Source: Methylococcales bacterium | Lineage (GTDB): Bacteria; Pseudomonadota; Gammaproteobacteria; Methylococcales; Methylomonadaceae | Length of the DNA stretch: 44,576 nt | Reading direction: 5' to 3' | Assembly: GCA_026399095.1 (NCBI GenBank) | Contig: JAPLRP010000009.1 | Coordinates: forward strand, 1 to 44,576 | In this document: in pieces, positions 26,245 to 35,393 of the stretch | Layout of the letters: every line of letters begins with the position of its first letter | Numbering within the stretch: the stretch's first letter is position 1 | The notes under the pieces: generated by a model | Told to the model about the DNA's origin: nothing | Database searches by the model: none | What the model saw: the letters and a program-made list of their open reading frames with translations, nothing else | Made by a program: the position numbers and the translations under genes

Positions 26245-26339
26245 TGAGAAACAGCTTGTGCCACCGCAAACAAATAAACGATAAAAGTAACCGCCACCAA
26301 AATCACTGCCGTTAAAATGTTTTTATTTTGTGTTGTCAT
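26241..26339 (-). CDS. Small cytochrome oxidase assembly peptide (32 aa)
   Basis: A 32-residue frame, MTTQNKNILTAVILVAVTFI and on to AQAVSQ, with one TM helix (about 8-28). It sits between cox1 and ctaG and its stop overlaps the ctaG start. Small single-TM proteins at exactly this position are annotated in many proteobacteria as a cytochrome oxidase small assembly protein. Too short for firm homology, but position, coupling and hydrophobicity agree. Confidence 0.7.
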   Translation of the reverse strand: MTTQNKNILTAVILVAVTFIVYLFAVAQAVSQ

Positions 26340-26388
26340 ATTTTAAGTAAACCATTGCAAACATAATATTTGCAATGGTTATTTGCCC

Positions 26389-28029
26389 TTAATGTAAATC
26401 CAAAACATGTTCAGTCGGCACGCTAGTCGGTGGTGTCGTCCAAGTATGATAAGGAACTGGTGATGGTAGGGTCCACTCTAAACCATGCTTACTTGCATCT
26501 TCCCAAACTTCATCAGTTACCTTTTCACCCGTACCGCCTCTAATGGTGTCAATAACGATGTATAGAAATAACAATTGACTGGCTCCAAATATAAACCCAC
26601 CAATACTTGAAATCATGTTCCAGTCAGCAAATTGCACTGCATAATCAGGAATTCTGCGAGGCATACCCGCCAACCCTAAAAAGTGCTGAGGAAAAAACAA
26701 AATATTTACAGATATTACTGATAACCAAAAATGCAACTGACCGATTTTTTCGTTATACATATGTCCGGTCCACTTAGGCAACCAAAAATAACCGGCGGCC
26801 ATCAGAATGAAAACCGAGGCAGGAACCAAAGTATAATGAAAGTGAGCAACGATAAAATAAGTATCGTGATACTGAAAATCTGATGGCGCAATAGACATCA
26901 TTAATCCGGTAAATCCGCCCATGGTGAATAGGACAACAAAAGCTATTGAGAACAACATCGGTGTTTCAAAAGTCATTGCACCTTTCCACATGGTCGCTGT
27001 CCAATTAAATACCTTAACACCTGTTGGTACGGCAATAATCATGGTGGCATACATAAAATACAACTCACCGGCAATAGGCATGCCGACAGTGAACATGTGA
27101 TGCGCCCAAACGATGAATGATAAAAATGCAATTGAGGCAGTCGCCCAAACCATTGATGCGTAACCAAACAAAGGCTTACGTGCAAACACTGGAATGATGG
27201 TTGATGCAACACCAAAAGTTGGCAGAATCATGATATAAACTTCCGGATGCCCAAAGAACCAGAAAATATGTTCATATAAGACTGGATCACCGCCGCCCGC
27301 CGCATTAAAAAAGCTGGTATGAAAGAATTTATCAGTTAATAACATGGTAACTGCACCCGCAAATACCGGCATAACAGCAATTAACAAAAACGCAGTAATC
27401 AACCAAGTCCATACAAATAATGGCATATCCATCATTTTCATGGAGGGCGCACGCATATTGAAAATTGTCGCAATAATATTAATCGCACCCATAATGGATG
27501 AAATACCTAATAAATGCACAGAGAATATAGCAAAAGGTAATGCTTTTCCCACAGTAATAGGCTGCAACACAAGCGGTGGATATAGCGTCCATCCGCCATT
27601 AGGTGCCCCACCTTCCATGAATAATGTGCTAGCCAGCAGTAAAACACCCGCAACCAGCATCCAAAAACTCATGTTGTTCATGCGTGGTAGCGCCATATCA
27701 GCCGCACCAATCATTAAGGGTATTTGCCAGTTAGCTAAACCAACAAAGGCAGGCATAACAGCACCAAATACCATAACCAATGCATGCATGGTTGTCATTG
27801 AGTTAAAGAATGCAGGATCTACAAACTGCAATCCAGGCTCAAACAATTCAGCTCTGATAACCATTGCCATTGCACCACCTACAAAAAACATCGTCAGCGC
27901 AAACAATAAATAAAGCGTACCAATATCTTTATGATTAGTAGTGGTAATCCATCTTAACAGCCCCTTGGCAGGACCGTGATCGTGGTGATCATCAGCATGA
28001 TGATCGTGTTCATCGACGACAGCAGACAT
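26389..28029 (-). CDS. Cytochrome c oxidase subunit I (haem-copper oxidase, A1-type)
   Basis: 546 residues, twelve TMs. His82 (TMHALVMVFG) is a low-spin haem ligand; GHPEVYI (His261, Glu263, Tyr265) supplies a CuB ligand, the proton-gate glutamate and the cross-linked tyrosine of A1-type oxidases; VWAHHMFTVG provides the CuB histidine pair, and IVAHFHYTL the haem ligands. It reduces O2 to water with proton pumping. The N-terminal 20 residues are unusually rich in His and Asp (EHDHHADDHHDHG), which could bind metal. It lies 55 bp after cox2. Confidence 0.97.
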   Translation of the reverse strand: MSAVVDEHDHHADDHHDHGPAKGLLRWITTTNHKDIGTLYLLFALTMFFVGGAMAMVIRAELFEPGLQFVDPAFFNSMTTMHALVMVFGAVMPAFVGLANWQIPLMIGAADMALPRMNNMSFWMLVAGVLLLASTLFMEGGAPNGGWTLYPPLVLQPITVGKALPFAIFSVHLLGISSIMGAINIIATIFNMRAPSMKMMDMPLFVWTWLITAFLLIAVMPVFAGAVTMLLTDKFFHTSFFNAAGGGDPVLYEHIFWFFGHPEVYIMILPTFGVASTIIPVFARKPLFGYASMVWATASIAFLSFIVWAHHMFTVGMPIAGELYFMYATMIIAVPTGVKVFNWTATMWKGAMTFETPMLFSIAFVVLFTMGGFTGLMMSIAPSDFQYHDTYFIVAHFHYTLVPASVFILMAAGYFWLPKWTGHMYNEKIGQLHFWLSVISVNILFFPQHFLGLAGMPRRIPDYAVQFADWNMISSIGGFIFGASQLLFLYIVIDTIRGGTGEKVTDEVWEDASKHGLEWTLPSPVPYHTWTTPPTSVPTEHVLDLH

Positions 28030-28084
28030 ACTTTATACCTCGAAAATTATTAAAAAAATGTGAGTCGACAAGTGCATCTGTGGC

Positions 28085-29206
28085 TTAATCATCATCATCG
28101 GGAAGCGCTGTTTGCTTAGGCTGCAATACATCGCCTACTTTATTGCCCAAATTATTACGAACATAAGTCATTAGCTCTGCGTATTCCTTACCATCCAATT
28201 TAGAAAAAGATGGCATTTTAGCTGTGCCGGCGCGTAAGAAGCCATCTAAAGACTCCCACTTTCCAGTTGCTATCGCACTGCCTGTTAAAGCTGGGATTAA
28301 ACCAGGAACGCCAGCACCATTAATCTGGTGGCAACCCACACAATTTTTTAAATAAACCGATTCACCATGGGCCATTAATTGCTCTCGACTTTGATCACTC
28401 AAATCCGGCTTTTGCTTTTGTTGCTCTAAAGTCTTTTTAACCCAAGCATCGTATTCTGGTTGTTCCAGGGCAATAACTACAATAGGCATAAAACCATGGT
28501 CTCGGCCACACAGTTCAGTACATTGACCACGATAAGTGCCTGCTTTGTCCACAGACGTCCAGGCTTCATTAATAAAGCCAGGGTTAGCGTCTTTCTTCCA
28601 ACCTAAATCAGGCACCCACCAAGAGTGAATAACATCCGTTGAAGTCAATACGAAACGAACCTTTTTCTTGACCGGAATCACTAACGGCTTATCAACATTC
28701 AATAAATAATGAGGTACAGAACGTGGATCTGCTCCAACTGTTCTATGAACCCTTTCACTTCCTTCATCCAAATGACTTTCAAAATGAATATCATTATCAA
28801 GGTATTTGTAATCCCAATACCATTGACGACCAGTTACTTGAATGGTCATGTCTGATTTTTCAACATCATTCAATTCCAGCATGGTTTTAGTTGCAGGAAT
28901 AGCCATGGCAACCAAAATTAGTGTTGGAATAACCGTCCAGATAATTTCAACCGTAGTATTTTCATGAAATTGAGCGGCTTCATGCCCTTTTGATTTACGA
29001 TGATGATAAATCGAATAAAACATGGCACCAAAAACACCAACACCTATGACAACACAAATCCATAGAATTAGCATATGGAGGTCATAAATATCATTACTGA
29101 CCTTTGTAACCCCTTTCATTAAATTTAGCGTATAGTCCGCCTGCGCTGTTCCTAGCCCTAAAGCCATTAAGATCAGACCTGCGAATAGTTGCTTTGCATT
29201 GTTCAC
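28085..29206 (-). CDS. Cytochrome c oxidase subunit II with fused cytochrome c domain (caa3-type)
   Basis: 373 residues. Signal peptide (about 1-23), two TM helices, then a cupredoxin domain with CuA ligands His194, Cys229, Glu231, Cys233, His237 and Met240 (QCTELCGRDHGFM). The C-terminus (about 270-355) is a class I cytochrome c with CVGCH (289-293) and a likely methionine ligand at 331 (KMPSF). The fused haem makes this a caa3-type oxidase that can accept electrons from soluble cytochrome c. It ends in an acidic tail (DDDD). First gene of the oxidase cluster. Confidence 0.97.
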   Translation of the reverse strand: MNNAKQLFAGLILMALGLGTAQADYTLNLMKGVTKVSNDIYDLHMLILWICVVIGVGVFGAMFYSIYHHRKSKGHEAAQFHENTTVEIIWTVIPTLILVAMAIPATKTMLELNDVEKSDMTIQVTGRQWYWDYKYLDNDIHFESHLDEGSERVHRTVGADPRSVPHYLLNVDKPLVIPVKKKVRFVLTSTDVIHSWWVPDLGWKKDANPGFINEAWTSVDKAGTYRGQCTELCGRDHGFMPIVVIALEQPEYDAWVKKTLEQQKQKPDLSDQSREQLMAHGESVYLKNCVGCHQINGAGVPGLIPALTGSAIATGKWESLDGFLRAGTAKMPSFSKLDGKEYAELMTYVRNNLGNKVGDVLQPKQTALPDDDD

Positions 29207-29384
29207 TGAGCAGCCTCTTCGATAGTAGTTATAAACTCTTTTAATGAGTATTTGTTCGTAACTTCAAGACTAAAAACTCCAGTCTTGCTCCGTTTACGTA
29301 ATAATTATCACAAAAAACGAGATGATTTTAACCTATGATGCCTATCTATACCAGTTGTCCTTTTTATGATTTTTAATTTAACCC

Positions 29385-29424
29385 AAAAAAAGCTCATGAC
29401 CAAGAAAAGTCATAAGCCTTTTTT
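29385..29424 (-). terminator. Terminator after the unrecognised gene pair
   Basis: GCTCATGAC (29392-29400) pairs with GTCATAAGC (29409-29417) with one mismatch; on the minus strand the stem is followed by TTTTTTT, terminating the gene that ends at 29476. A T-run on the plus strand suggests it also works in reverse. Confidence 0.8.
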
Positions 29425-29475
29425 ATCAATTACATATTTCTATCAACTATGTTTATATTTAATTACCTGTCAGTT

Positions 29476-30690
29476 TCAGTGTAATTTACTTAAAAAAGAT
29501 GTATCAATTTTACATCCACCGAATTCTGGATGATCCAGCACATCCTGCTCAAAATCACGATAAGTCGCTGACTGAAAGGCAATGCGATTAATTTTTCCGT
29601 CAGAGAATTCAAATTCCATTGCCCCACCTTTGACGCGTGGACTAATATCTTTTGTTGTAAATAACAAAATACCCACATTAGCCGCAGACTTACCTTGTTG
29701 ACCAGAAAGAGTTCGCGCACAACTAAGCTCGTTAATAGCTAGTCCACTAAAAACTTGTACCAACTGGTGTGCGCTAACAATAATACCACCACCTGGAATT
29801 CCAACGGGGGCAGGAGTAGGAGCAACCACAGGCGCAGAGATAACTGATTCTGAAGTAATTACCTCGGCGGGATTTTGGATTGTTGTAGGCGTAGAAACGC
29901 TCACTGCCCCTGGAACCGGCTCAACCAATGGTGGCGCCAATAATTTCTCCAAACCAAACTCTCCCAAATGATTTTGCAACAAAACACTGCCATCACCATT
30001 TGTGACCGTCGCTAACAAAGGAAACAACTGTTGCTCCATTTCGACTTTGTTAGAATTTTTAAGCACTGAAATTAGCTGGCGCTCAATTGATTTGAGTGGG
30101 GTAAAAAACTGTTCTTTTTTCTGCCCTGATTCTTCAATCTGTTTCCAGTCTCCCGACAAATTGACAGGTAATCCCATTGCTTTCATTACAGCATAGTCAT
30201 CCGAAATCAAGCACAAACCAAAATCTTTACTGCGATAACTTTCCAGAACCTTAAGTGGAATCTCTCCACCCATTGCTTTTTGCGGAGGCATGTTGTAATT
30301 TTTCCAATCACTGCTATTAACCAAAAAGTAATATATAAAAGCATTACGATCAAATTTATTAAAGCCTAAATCCTTCATAACCAACTTTATTTTTCGACAA
30401 TTACTCTCAACTTCTTGGTAGTTATTCCAGTTTGGTTTTAAATTGGGCTTAGCTGGATGCTTTGATTCTTCAATGAGCTGTAACAACTTAATTTCACCTG
30501 CACCCGATTTAATAGGCAAATAGCCAATTTCCTCCAGCGTTAAATCACGTGCATCCGGAATACCTTCAGGTGATTTTTTTAACAACAAAGACGGAGTAAT
30601 TTCAGGATAAATTTTTAGCTCACCGATTGGCTGAGTATCCGACCCAAGAATATTAATACCCCCCTCCGCTACGGCATAAACTTTAAACAC
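29476..30690 (-). CDS. Unrecognised protein with Pro/Val-rich linker (possibly part of a frameshifted gene)
   Basis: 404 residues from a GTG that lacks a ribosome site. The frame is open upstream to 30767, so the start is doubtful. I do not recognise the family. Residues 1-245 look globular with NWNNYQEVESNCRKIKLVM; about 250-310 is a Pro/Val/Thr-rich flexible linker (PVVAPTPAPVG); and about 310-404 is a second domain with GGAMEFEFSDGKINRIAF. There is no clear signal peptide, perhaps because the N-terminus belongs to the preceding lipoprotein frame (see findings). Flanked by the oxidase cluster and the hslVU operon, with no functional hint. Confidence 0.6.
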   Translation of the reverse strand: MFKVYAVAEGGINILGSDTQPIGELKIYPEITPSLLLKKSPEGIPDARDLTLEEIGYLPIKSGAGEIKLLQLIEESKHPAKPNLKPNWNNYQEVESNCRKIKLVMKDLGFNKFDRNAFIYYFLVNSSDWKNYNMPPQKAMGGEIPLKVLESYRSKDFGLCLISDDYAVMKAMGLPVNLSGDWKQIEESGQKKEQFFTPLKSIERQLISVLKNSNKVEMEQQLFPLLATVTNGDGSVLLQNHLGEFGLEKLLAPPLVEPVPGAVSVSTPTTIQNPAEVITSESVISAPVVAPTPAPVGIPGGGIIVSAHQLVQVFSGLAINELSCARTLSGQQGKSAANVGILLFTTKDISPRVKGGAMEFEFSDGKINRIAFQSATYRDFEQDVLDHPEFGGCKIDTSFLSKLH

Positions 30691-30712
30691 CGTCTGATTA
30701 AGACTGCCTGTT

Positions 30713-31294
30713 TTACCGGAAAATGTAATAATAGCCGGTAACGAATGAGACTCTGAACTGTGTTACATCACTCACCAAACCAGACACATCAGTATCACTG
30801 GTCGCACTGGACACAAAATTATAATCAACTTGGGTATCCTTACCAGAATCTAAACGCATCCAAGGTGTTAAAGTTAATTTTTTAGCATCAAATTTAAAAT
30901 TACATTTTCCTGATGCGGCCTGATATAAAAAACCGGCCGCTTCATTATTAAACTTTAGAGCATCATTTCGTAACGTAAAAATAAGAGTAGAAGATAAATC
31001 GCCCTTCTCATAAGAGGGCGTGATATTACTACATCCACTTTTTGATACGTTATCGCCTTTAAAATCGAACTCCGAAATCAGTCTCACATAATAATCATCA
31101 CCATCAATATCCTGAAAACCTGGTAACGGCTGAAATTGATGTGACTGAGTTGATTGAGGAGATTGCGTATCATTGACCTGAGCCGAAGGATAATCAATAG
31201 CAATCTGCCGGGTAGGTGTACAAGCAGCCAAAAACAAACTGGCAACCAAACTGAATATAAATCGAATCAACATCCTTAAAACCTTGTACAGCAA
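30713..31294 (-). CDS. Lipoprotein of unknown function
   Basis: 193 residues. A signal peptide with lipobox LFLAAC gives a lipidated cysteine at residue 25; a start at the second Met (MLIRFIFSL) is also possible. The mature part is Ser/Gln/Asp-rich and then predicted beta-rich, with YYVRLISEFDF, STLIFTLRNDALKF and TQFRVSFVTG. It is not recognised. Its last residues, YYYIFR, look like an out-of-frame end: dropping one base at about 30729 would join it to the following 404-residue frame. Confidence 0.65.
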   Translation of the reverse strand: MLYKVLRMLIRFIFSLVASLFLAACTPTRQIAIDYPSAQVNDTQSPQSTQSHQFQPLPGFQDIDGDDYYVRLISEFDFKGDNVSKSGCSNITPSYEKGDLSSTLIFTLRNDALKFNNEAAGFLYQAASGKCNFKFDAKKLTLTPWMRLDSGKDTQVDYNFVSSATSDTDVSGLVSDVTQFRVSFVTGYYYIFR

Positions 31295-31557
31295 TAATAA
31301 AACAATAAAAAAAGAAAATAATAGGGCTTATACTCGACCTTTGTCATGCTTTATTTTTTCATACCGTCTTTGGAAAGAGATACCTCCTATATTTTCAAAA
31401 CAGAATACCTCTCTTTGGCAACTACTTAATTAAGAACTTGCATTTAAAAAGATCAATTCATGTTGCAAGCTTGAACGATTCTGTTTTTTTCCCACATTTT
31501 GTATAGATACCATGTAAAATCAGCAATCTGTTTTTTTTGAAATGTCAGGATATTAAA
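31295..31557. other. Divergent spacer with heat-shock promoter
   Basis: About 260 bp between the lipoprotein gene and hslV. The right half holds the sigma-32-like promoter described separately; in the left part no site is clear. Confidence 0.5.
31470..31499 (+). promoter_or_regulatory. Sigma-32-type promoter of hslVU
   Basis: CTTGAA at 31470-31475 and CCCACATTT at 31491-31499 with a 15-bp spacer, close to the heat-shock consensus CTTGAAA / CCCCATNT. Transcription would start near 31507, 51 nt before the hslV GTG. This fits the classical RpoH control of hslVU. Confidence 0.8.
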
Positions 31558-32103
31558 GTGTTTAGAGGAACAACCATACTTTCTGTTCGCCGGGGCGACA
31601 AAGTTGTTATTGGTGGTGATGGTCAAGTCACTTTGGGCAACACTGTTATGAAAGGCAATGCACGTAAAGTTCGCCGACTGTATCATGATAAAGTCATTGC
31701 CGGATTTGCCGGTGCAACGGCAGATGCCTTTACCTTATTTGAACACTTTGAAGGTAAGCTTGAAAAACATCGTGGCAATCTAACCAGAGCCGCTGTGGAA
31801 ATGGCCAAAGATTGGCGAACAGACCGTGCCTTACGCAAACTGGAAGCATTACTAACCATCGCCGATGCCAGAACATCATTAATTATTTCGGGTACCGGTG
31901 ATGTGATCGAACCCGAATTTGACTTGATGGCAATTGGTTCAGGCGGAGCTTTTGCTCAAGCGGCGGCTAGAGCCCTACTTGAAAATACCACCCTGAGTGC
32001 TCGCGAAATTGTCGAGAGGTCTTTAAATATAGCAGCTGATATCTGTATTTACACCAACCACAATCTGCGCATAGAAGAATTAGACGCCGAACCAAACGAG
32101 TAA
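31558..32103 (+). CDS. hslV: ATP-dependent protease proteolytic subunit HslV
   Basis: A threonine protease related to proteasome beta subunits; it forms double hexamers capped by HslU. Start chosen at the GTG at 31558 ([12 protein letters not shown]), with AGGA 7 nt upstream, rather than the upstream TTG at 31537, which lacks a ribosome site. That gives 181 residues, with the catalytic Thr of TTILSVRR exposed after removal of a short leader. [34 protein letters not shown] and [18 protein letters not shown] are canonical. It lies 4 bp upstream of hslU. Confidence 0.96.
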   Translation: MFRGTTILSVRRGDKVVIGGDGQVTLGNTVMKGNARKVRRLYHDKVIAGFAGATADAFTLFEHFEGKLEKHRGNLTRAAVEMAKDWRTDRALRKLEALLTIADARTSLIISGTGDVIEPEFDLMAIGSGGAFAQAAARALLENTTLSAREIVERSLNIAADICIYTNHNLRIEELDAEPNE

Positions 32104-32107
32104 AAGC

Positions 32108-33433
32108 ATGACACAAATGACCCCAAAAGAAATTGTAAGCGAACTGGATAAGCACATTGTTGGCCAAGCCAGTGCCAAAAGATCTGTCGCTATTGCCTTA
32201 AGAAATCGATGGCGCCGTCAGCAGGTTGATTCTGCTTTACGCGATGAAATTACGCCAAAAAATATTTTAATGATTGGACCGACCGGTGTAGGTAAAACCG
32301 AAATAGCACGTCGACTGGCACGCTTGGCAAACGCGCCCTTCATCAAAATAGAAGCTACCAAGTTTACCGAAGTGGGTTATGTTGGCCGGGATGTTGAATC
32401 CATCATTCGGGATTTGGTCGATACCGCTGTCAAAATGACGAGGACAGCAGAAATGGAAAAAGTTGAATCTAAAGCCTACAATGCTGCCGAAGAAAAAGTT
32501 TTAGATATTTTATTACCCAGAGCGGATGCCGGGATGTTGTCTGACTCGGAAGAATCTACCCGTCAGAAAATGCGCAAGAAATTACGCGAAGGCGATCTTG
32601 ACGATAAGGAAATTGAAATTGATGTGCACGTTGCACCTATGGGTGTAGAAATTATGGCACCTCCCGGCATGGAAGAAATGACGAGTCAATTGCAAGGCAT
32701 GTTCCAAAACATGAGCGCTGGAAAGACTAAATCTCGCAAAATGTCGATTAAAAAAGCCTTGGCTTCTATTAAGGAAGATGAGGCTGCTAAACTTGTTAAT
32801 GAAGATGATATCCGTTCACGAGCGGTTGAGTCGGTAGAACAAAATGGCATTGTATTTCTGGATGAAATAGACAAAATATGCAAGCGGTCTGAATTAGGCG
32901 GTGGCGGCGGCGAAGTATCCCGTGAAGGTGTTCAACGAGATTTATTGCCATTAGTTGAAGGTAGCACCGTCAGCACTAAATACGGCGCCATTAAAACGGA
33001 TCATATTTTGTTTATTGCCTCAGGTGCATTTCATGTAGCCAAACCATCGGACTTAATTCCGGAATTACAAGGGCGCTTTCCTATCCGTGTTGAGTTAAGT
33101 GCATTATCTACGGAAGATTTTGTACGTATTTTGACTGAACCCAATGCTTCGTTAACCGAACAGTATGAAGCCTTACTAGCAACAGAAGGTGTATCATTAT
33201 TTTTTGCCGCTGATGGCATTCAGCGCATTGCTGAACTGGGCTGGCAAGTCAATGAAACGACTGAAAATATTGGCGCGAGACGATTACACACCATGTTGGA
33301 ACGGTTACTGGAAGAAATCTCTTACAATGCACCCGATCTTCAAGATAAAAAAATCGTAATTGATGCTGACTATGTTGATCAGCACCTAACAGAATTTGCT
33401 GAAGATGAAGATTTAAGTCGTTATATTTTGTAG
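32108..33433 (+). CDS. hslU: HslU unfoldase ATPase
   Basis: A 441-residue AAA+ Clp/Hsl[18 protein letters not shown] at the N-terminus, Walker [10 protein letters not shown], the [13 protein letters not shown] pore-loop region, an inserted I domain (about 110-240) with ILLPRA and GMLSDSEES, Walker B FLDEIDKI, sensor 1 FIASGAFH and a C-terminal [17 protein letters not shown]. It ends EDLSRYIL, the tail that activates HslV. It unfolds substrates such as heat-damaged proteins for HslV. Transcribed from the sigma-32 promoter upstream. Confidence 0.97.
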   Translation: MTQMTPKEIVSELDKHIVGQASAKRSVAIALRNRWRRQQVDSALRDEITPKNILMIGPTGVGKTEIARRLARLANAPFIKIEATKFTEVGYVGRDVESIIRDLVDTAVKMTRTAEMEKVESKAYNAAEEKVLDILLPRADAGMLSDSEESTRQKMRKKLREGDLDDKEIEIDVHVAPMGVEIMAPPGMEEMTSQLQGMFQNMSAGKTKSRKMSIKKALASIKEDEAAKLVNEDDIRSRAVESVEQNGIVFLDEIDKICKRSELGGGGGEVSREGVQRDLLPLVEGSTVSTKYGAIKTDHILFIASGAFHVAKPSDLIPELQGRFPIRVELSALSTEDFVRILTEPNASLTEQYEALLATEGVSLFFAADGIQRIAELGWQVNETTENIGARRLHTMLERLLEEISYNAPDLQDKKIVIDADYVDQHLTEFAEDEDLSRYIL

Positions 33434-33496
33434 AAGAATAAGCACAATATTAGTTCCCTTGACCAATATAACTGAAGTTATCCTTAATAAGATTGT

Positions 33497-33886
33497 ATGC
33501 GCTTAACTATAAAACCAAGCAATGCTTGGCCGACTGAAATCAAACTGCATCAAGTTTCCAATATTCTTGAAGTCAGTTTTGATGATGGCAGTACTTTTAA
33601 ACTGCCTTGTGAATATCTTCGGGTTTACACCCCGTCAGCAGAAGCCATTGGTCATGCACCCGGCCAGGAAATTCTTCAGGTAGACAAAGAACTTGTAAGC
33701 ATAATCGAAATTAAACCAATCGGAAATTATGCTATTACACCCGTATTTAGCGATGGTCATAACAGTGGAATTTACACGTGGGATCTACTTTATAAATTAG
33801 GCTCTGAGTATCAGATACTATGGGCTAATTACCTCAACAAGCTAGAAACAGCTGGTCATAAACATAAAGCATCACTCAAAAACTAG
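33497..33886 (+). CDS. DUF971 (GBBH-like N-terminal domain) protein
   Basis: 129 residues of the DUF971 family, whose fold matches the N-terminal domain of gamma-butyrobetaine hydroxylase. [20 protein letters not shown] and [20 protein letters not shown] are the hallmarks. In gammaproteobacteria it commonly sits between hslVU and ubiE, as here. Related domains bind iron-sulfur cluster factors; a role in Fe-S assembly is proposed for relatives but not established for this one. It lies 63 bp after hslU and 2 bp before ubiE. Confidence 0.88.
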   Translation: MRLTIKPSNAWPTEIKLHQVSNILEVSFDDGSTFKLPCEYLRVYTPSAEAIGHAPGQEILQVDKELVSIIEIKPIGNYAITPVFSDGHNSGIYTWDLLYKLGSEYQILWANYLNKLETAGHKHKASLKN

Positions 33887-33888
33887 GC

Positions 33889-34644
33889 ATGAACATGACA
33901 AACGACAATACTACCCATTTTGGCTTTAAACAGGTTGCTACAGAAGACAAAGTTAATCTCGTACGTGGCGTATTTGATTCTGTTGCCGGACAATACGACA
34001 TCATGAATGACTTGATGTCACTGGGCATTCACCGTATTTGGAAACGCGTTGCCGTTCAATTAAGCAATGTACGAAAAGGCGAACAAGTACTCGACTTAGC
34101 CGGCGGCACCGGCGATTTAACCGTACTATTCGAACAACGTGTTGGCAAGGATGGCCAAGTTGTTTTGGCTGATATCAATTCAGAAATGCTACGCACCGGT
34201 CGTGATCGACTCATTGATAAAGGATTAATTGGCAATATTCGCTATGCGCAAGTTAATGCCGAATGCCTTCCCTTTGAAGACAATACTTTTGATTGTGTTT
34301 GCATAGCATTTGGTCTTCGCAACGTCACTGATAAAGATGCCGCCTTACGCTCTATGTATCGAGTACTTAAGCCTGGCGGCCGGGTAATTGTTTTGGAATT
34401 CTCACACCCTGTCGATAAAATCACCGAAAAAGTATACGATTTTTATTCATTTAAACTCCTACCTAAAATTGGTAAATTTGTTGCCAAGGATGAAGACAGT
34501 TATCGCTATCTGGCAGAATCCATTCGCATGCATCCCAAACAGGATGAGCTTAAAAAGATGATGGAAAATGCCGGACTGGAACGTTGTGAATTTTACAATA
34601 TGACTCAAGGTATTGTGGCTGTTCATAGAGGCTATAAAATTTAG
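33889..34644 (+). CDS. ubiE: Ubiquinone/menaquinone C-methyltransferase UbiE
   Basis: 251 residues. A SAM-dependent methyltransferase acting at C2 of 2-polyprenyl-6-methoxy-1,4-benzoquinol in ubiquinone synthesis. SAM motif [31 protein letters not shown] near the N-terminus, [20 protein letters not shown] and [11 protein letters not shown] are diagnostic. The start at 33889 has a second ATG two codons on, either usable. It ends 1 bp before the ubiJ start. Confidence 0.97.
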   Translation: MNMTNDNTTHFGFKQVATEDKVNLVRGVFDSVAGQYDIMNDLMSLGIHRIWKRVAVQLSNVRKGEQVLDLAGGTGDLTVLFEQRVGKDGQVVLADINSEMLRTGRDRLIDKGLIGNIRYAQVNAECLPFEDNTFDCVCIAFGLRNVTDKDAALRSMYRVLKPGGRVIVLEFSHPVDKITEKVYDFYSFKLLPKIGKFVAKDEDSYRYLAESIRMHPKQDELKKMMENAGLERCEFYNMTQGIVAVHRGYKI

Positions 34645-34645
34645 T

Positions 34646-35266
34646 ATGTCCATGAAGCCCTTGTTGATGAGTGCATTAGAAACTGCACTCAACAAATTTA
34701 TCACCTTAGATCAAAATAGCTGTTCTTTTCTAGAGCCATTGACCGGCAAGATTATTGCACTGACTATTACGCCCTTTAATGAAACTATTTACCTGAGCCC
34801 TAACCTTGATTCAATTCAATTGTTGGATTACAGTCCAGAGCAACCGGATACACATTTAACAGGCTCAGTTTTTGCTTTCAGTTTAATGGGGCTTAGTTCA
34901 AAACCTATGCGTTCAATTTTCTCCGGTGAAGTAATCATTGAAGGGGATATGAACACAGGGCGAAAATTCCAAGAATTATTCGCAAAATTGGATATCAATC
35001 TTGAACAAAAACTAGCTCATTATACTGGCGATAGTTTAGCCCATTCTATTAGTCAGTTTTTTCGAGCGACTCAAAACTGGAGCAAAGAATCCTTAGAAAC
35101 TTTTAGACTTAACGCCTCAGAATTTTTACAGGAAGAAACCCGCGATTTACCGGCAGTGCCGGAAATAGAAATTTTTTACGCTCAAGTTGACGACCTACGC
35201 ACTCACTTTGACCGCTTACAAAGCAGAGTAGAACGACTGGAAAATACATTACTCAATAAAACTTAA
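34646..35266 (+). CDS. ubiJ: Ubiquinone biosynthesis accessory factor UbiJ
   Basis: Start chosen at ATG 34646 (MSMKPLLMSALE), 1 bp after the ubiE stop; a longer frame from 34613 would overlap ubiE. 206 residues with an N-terminal SCP2-like lipid-binding domain (about 10-110) and a C-terminal coiled coil ending DDLRTHFDRLQSRVERLENT. UbiJ organises the soluble ubiquinone-synthesis metabolon with UbiK and binds lipid intermediates. The gene order ubiE-ubiJ-ubiB is conserved in gammaproteobacteria. Confidence 0.92.
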   Translation: MSMKPLLMSALETALNKFITLDQNSCSFLEPLTGKIIALTITPFNETIYLSPNLDSIQLLDYSPEQPDTHLTGSVFAFSLMGLSSKPMRSIFSGEVIIEGDMNTGRKFQELFAKLDINLEQKLAHYTGDSLAHSISQFFRATQNWSKESLETFRLNASEFLQEETRDLPAVPEIEIFYAQVDDLRTHFDRLQSRVERLENTLLNKT

Positions 35267-35393
35267 TCTTTACCACCAAGCATATGCAGCAACCGAGAAA
35301 AGCACATTCCAAGATACTCAAGCTTTTCACGTTCTCGTGTTGAATTTAATTGACTACAAAAAGCAGAACCCACTCTATACAAAAAGGTAACTC

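Noticed and set aside
27344-27913. A 189-codon open frame on the plus strand inside cox1
   Set aside because: It is antisense to the conserved subunit I gene, has Ala/Ile/Thr-rich composition from codon complementarity and no family features.
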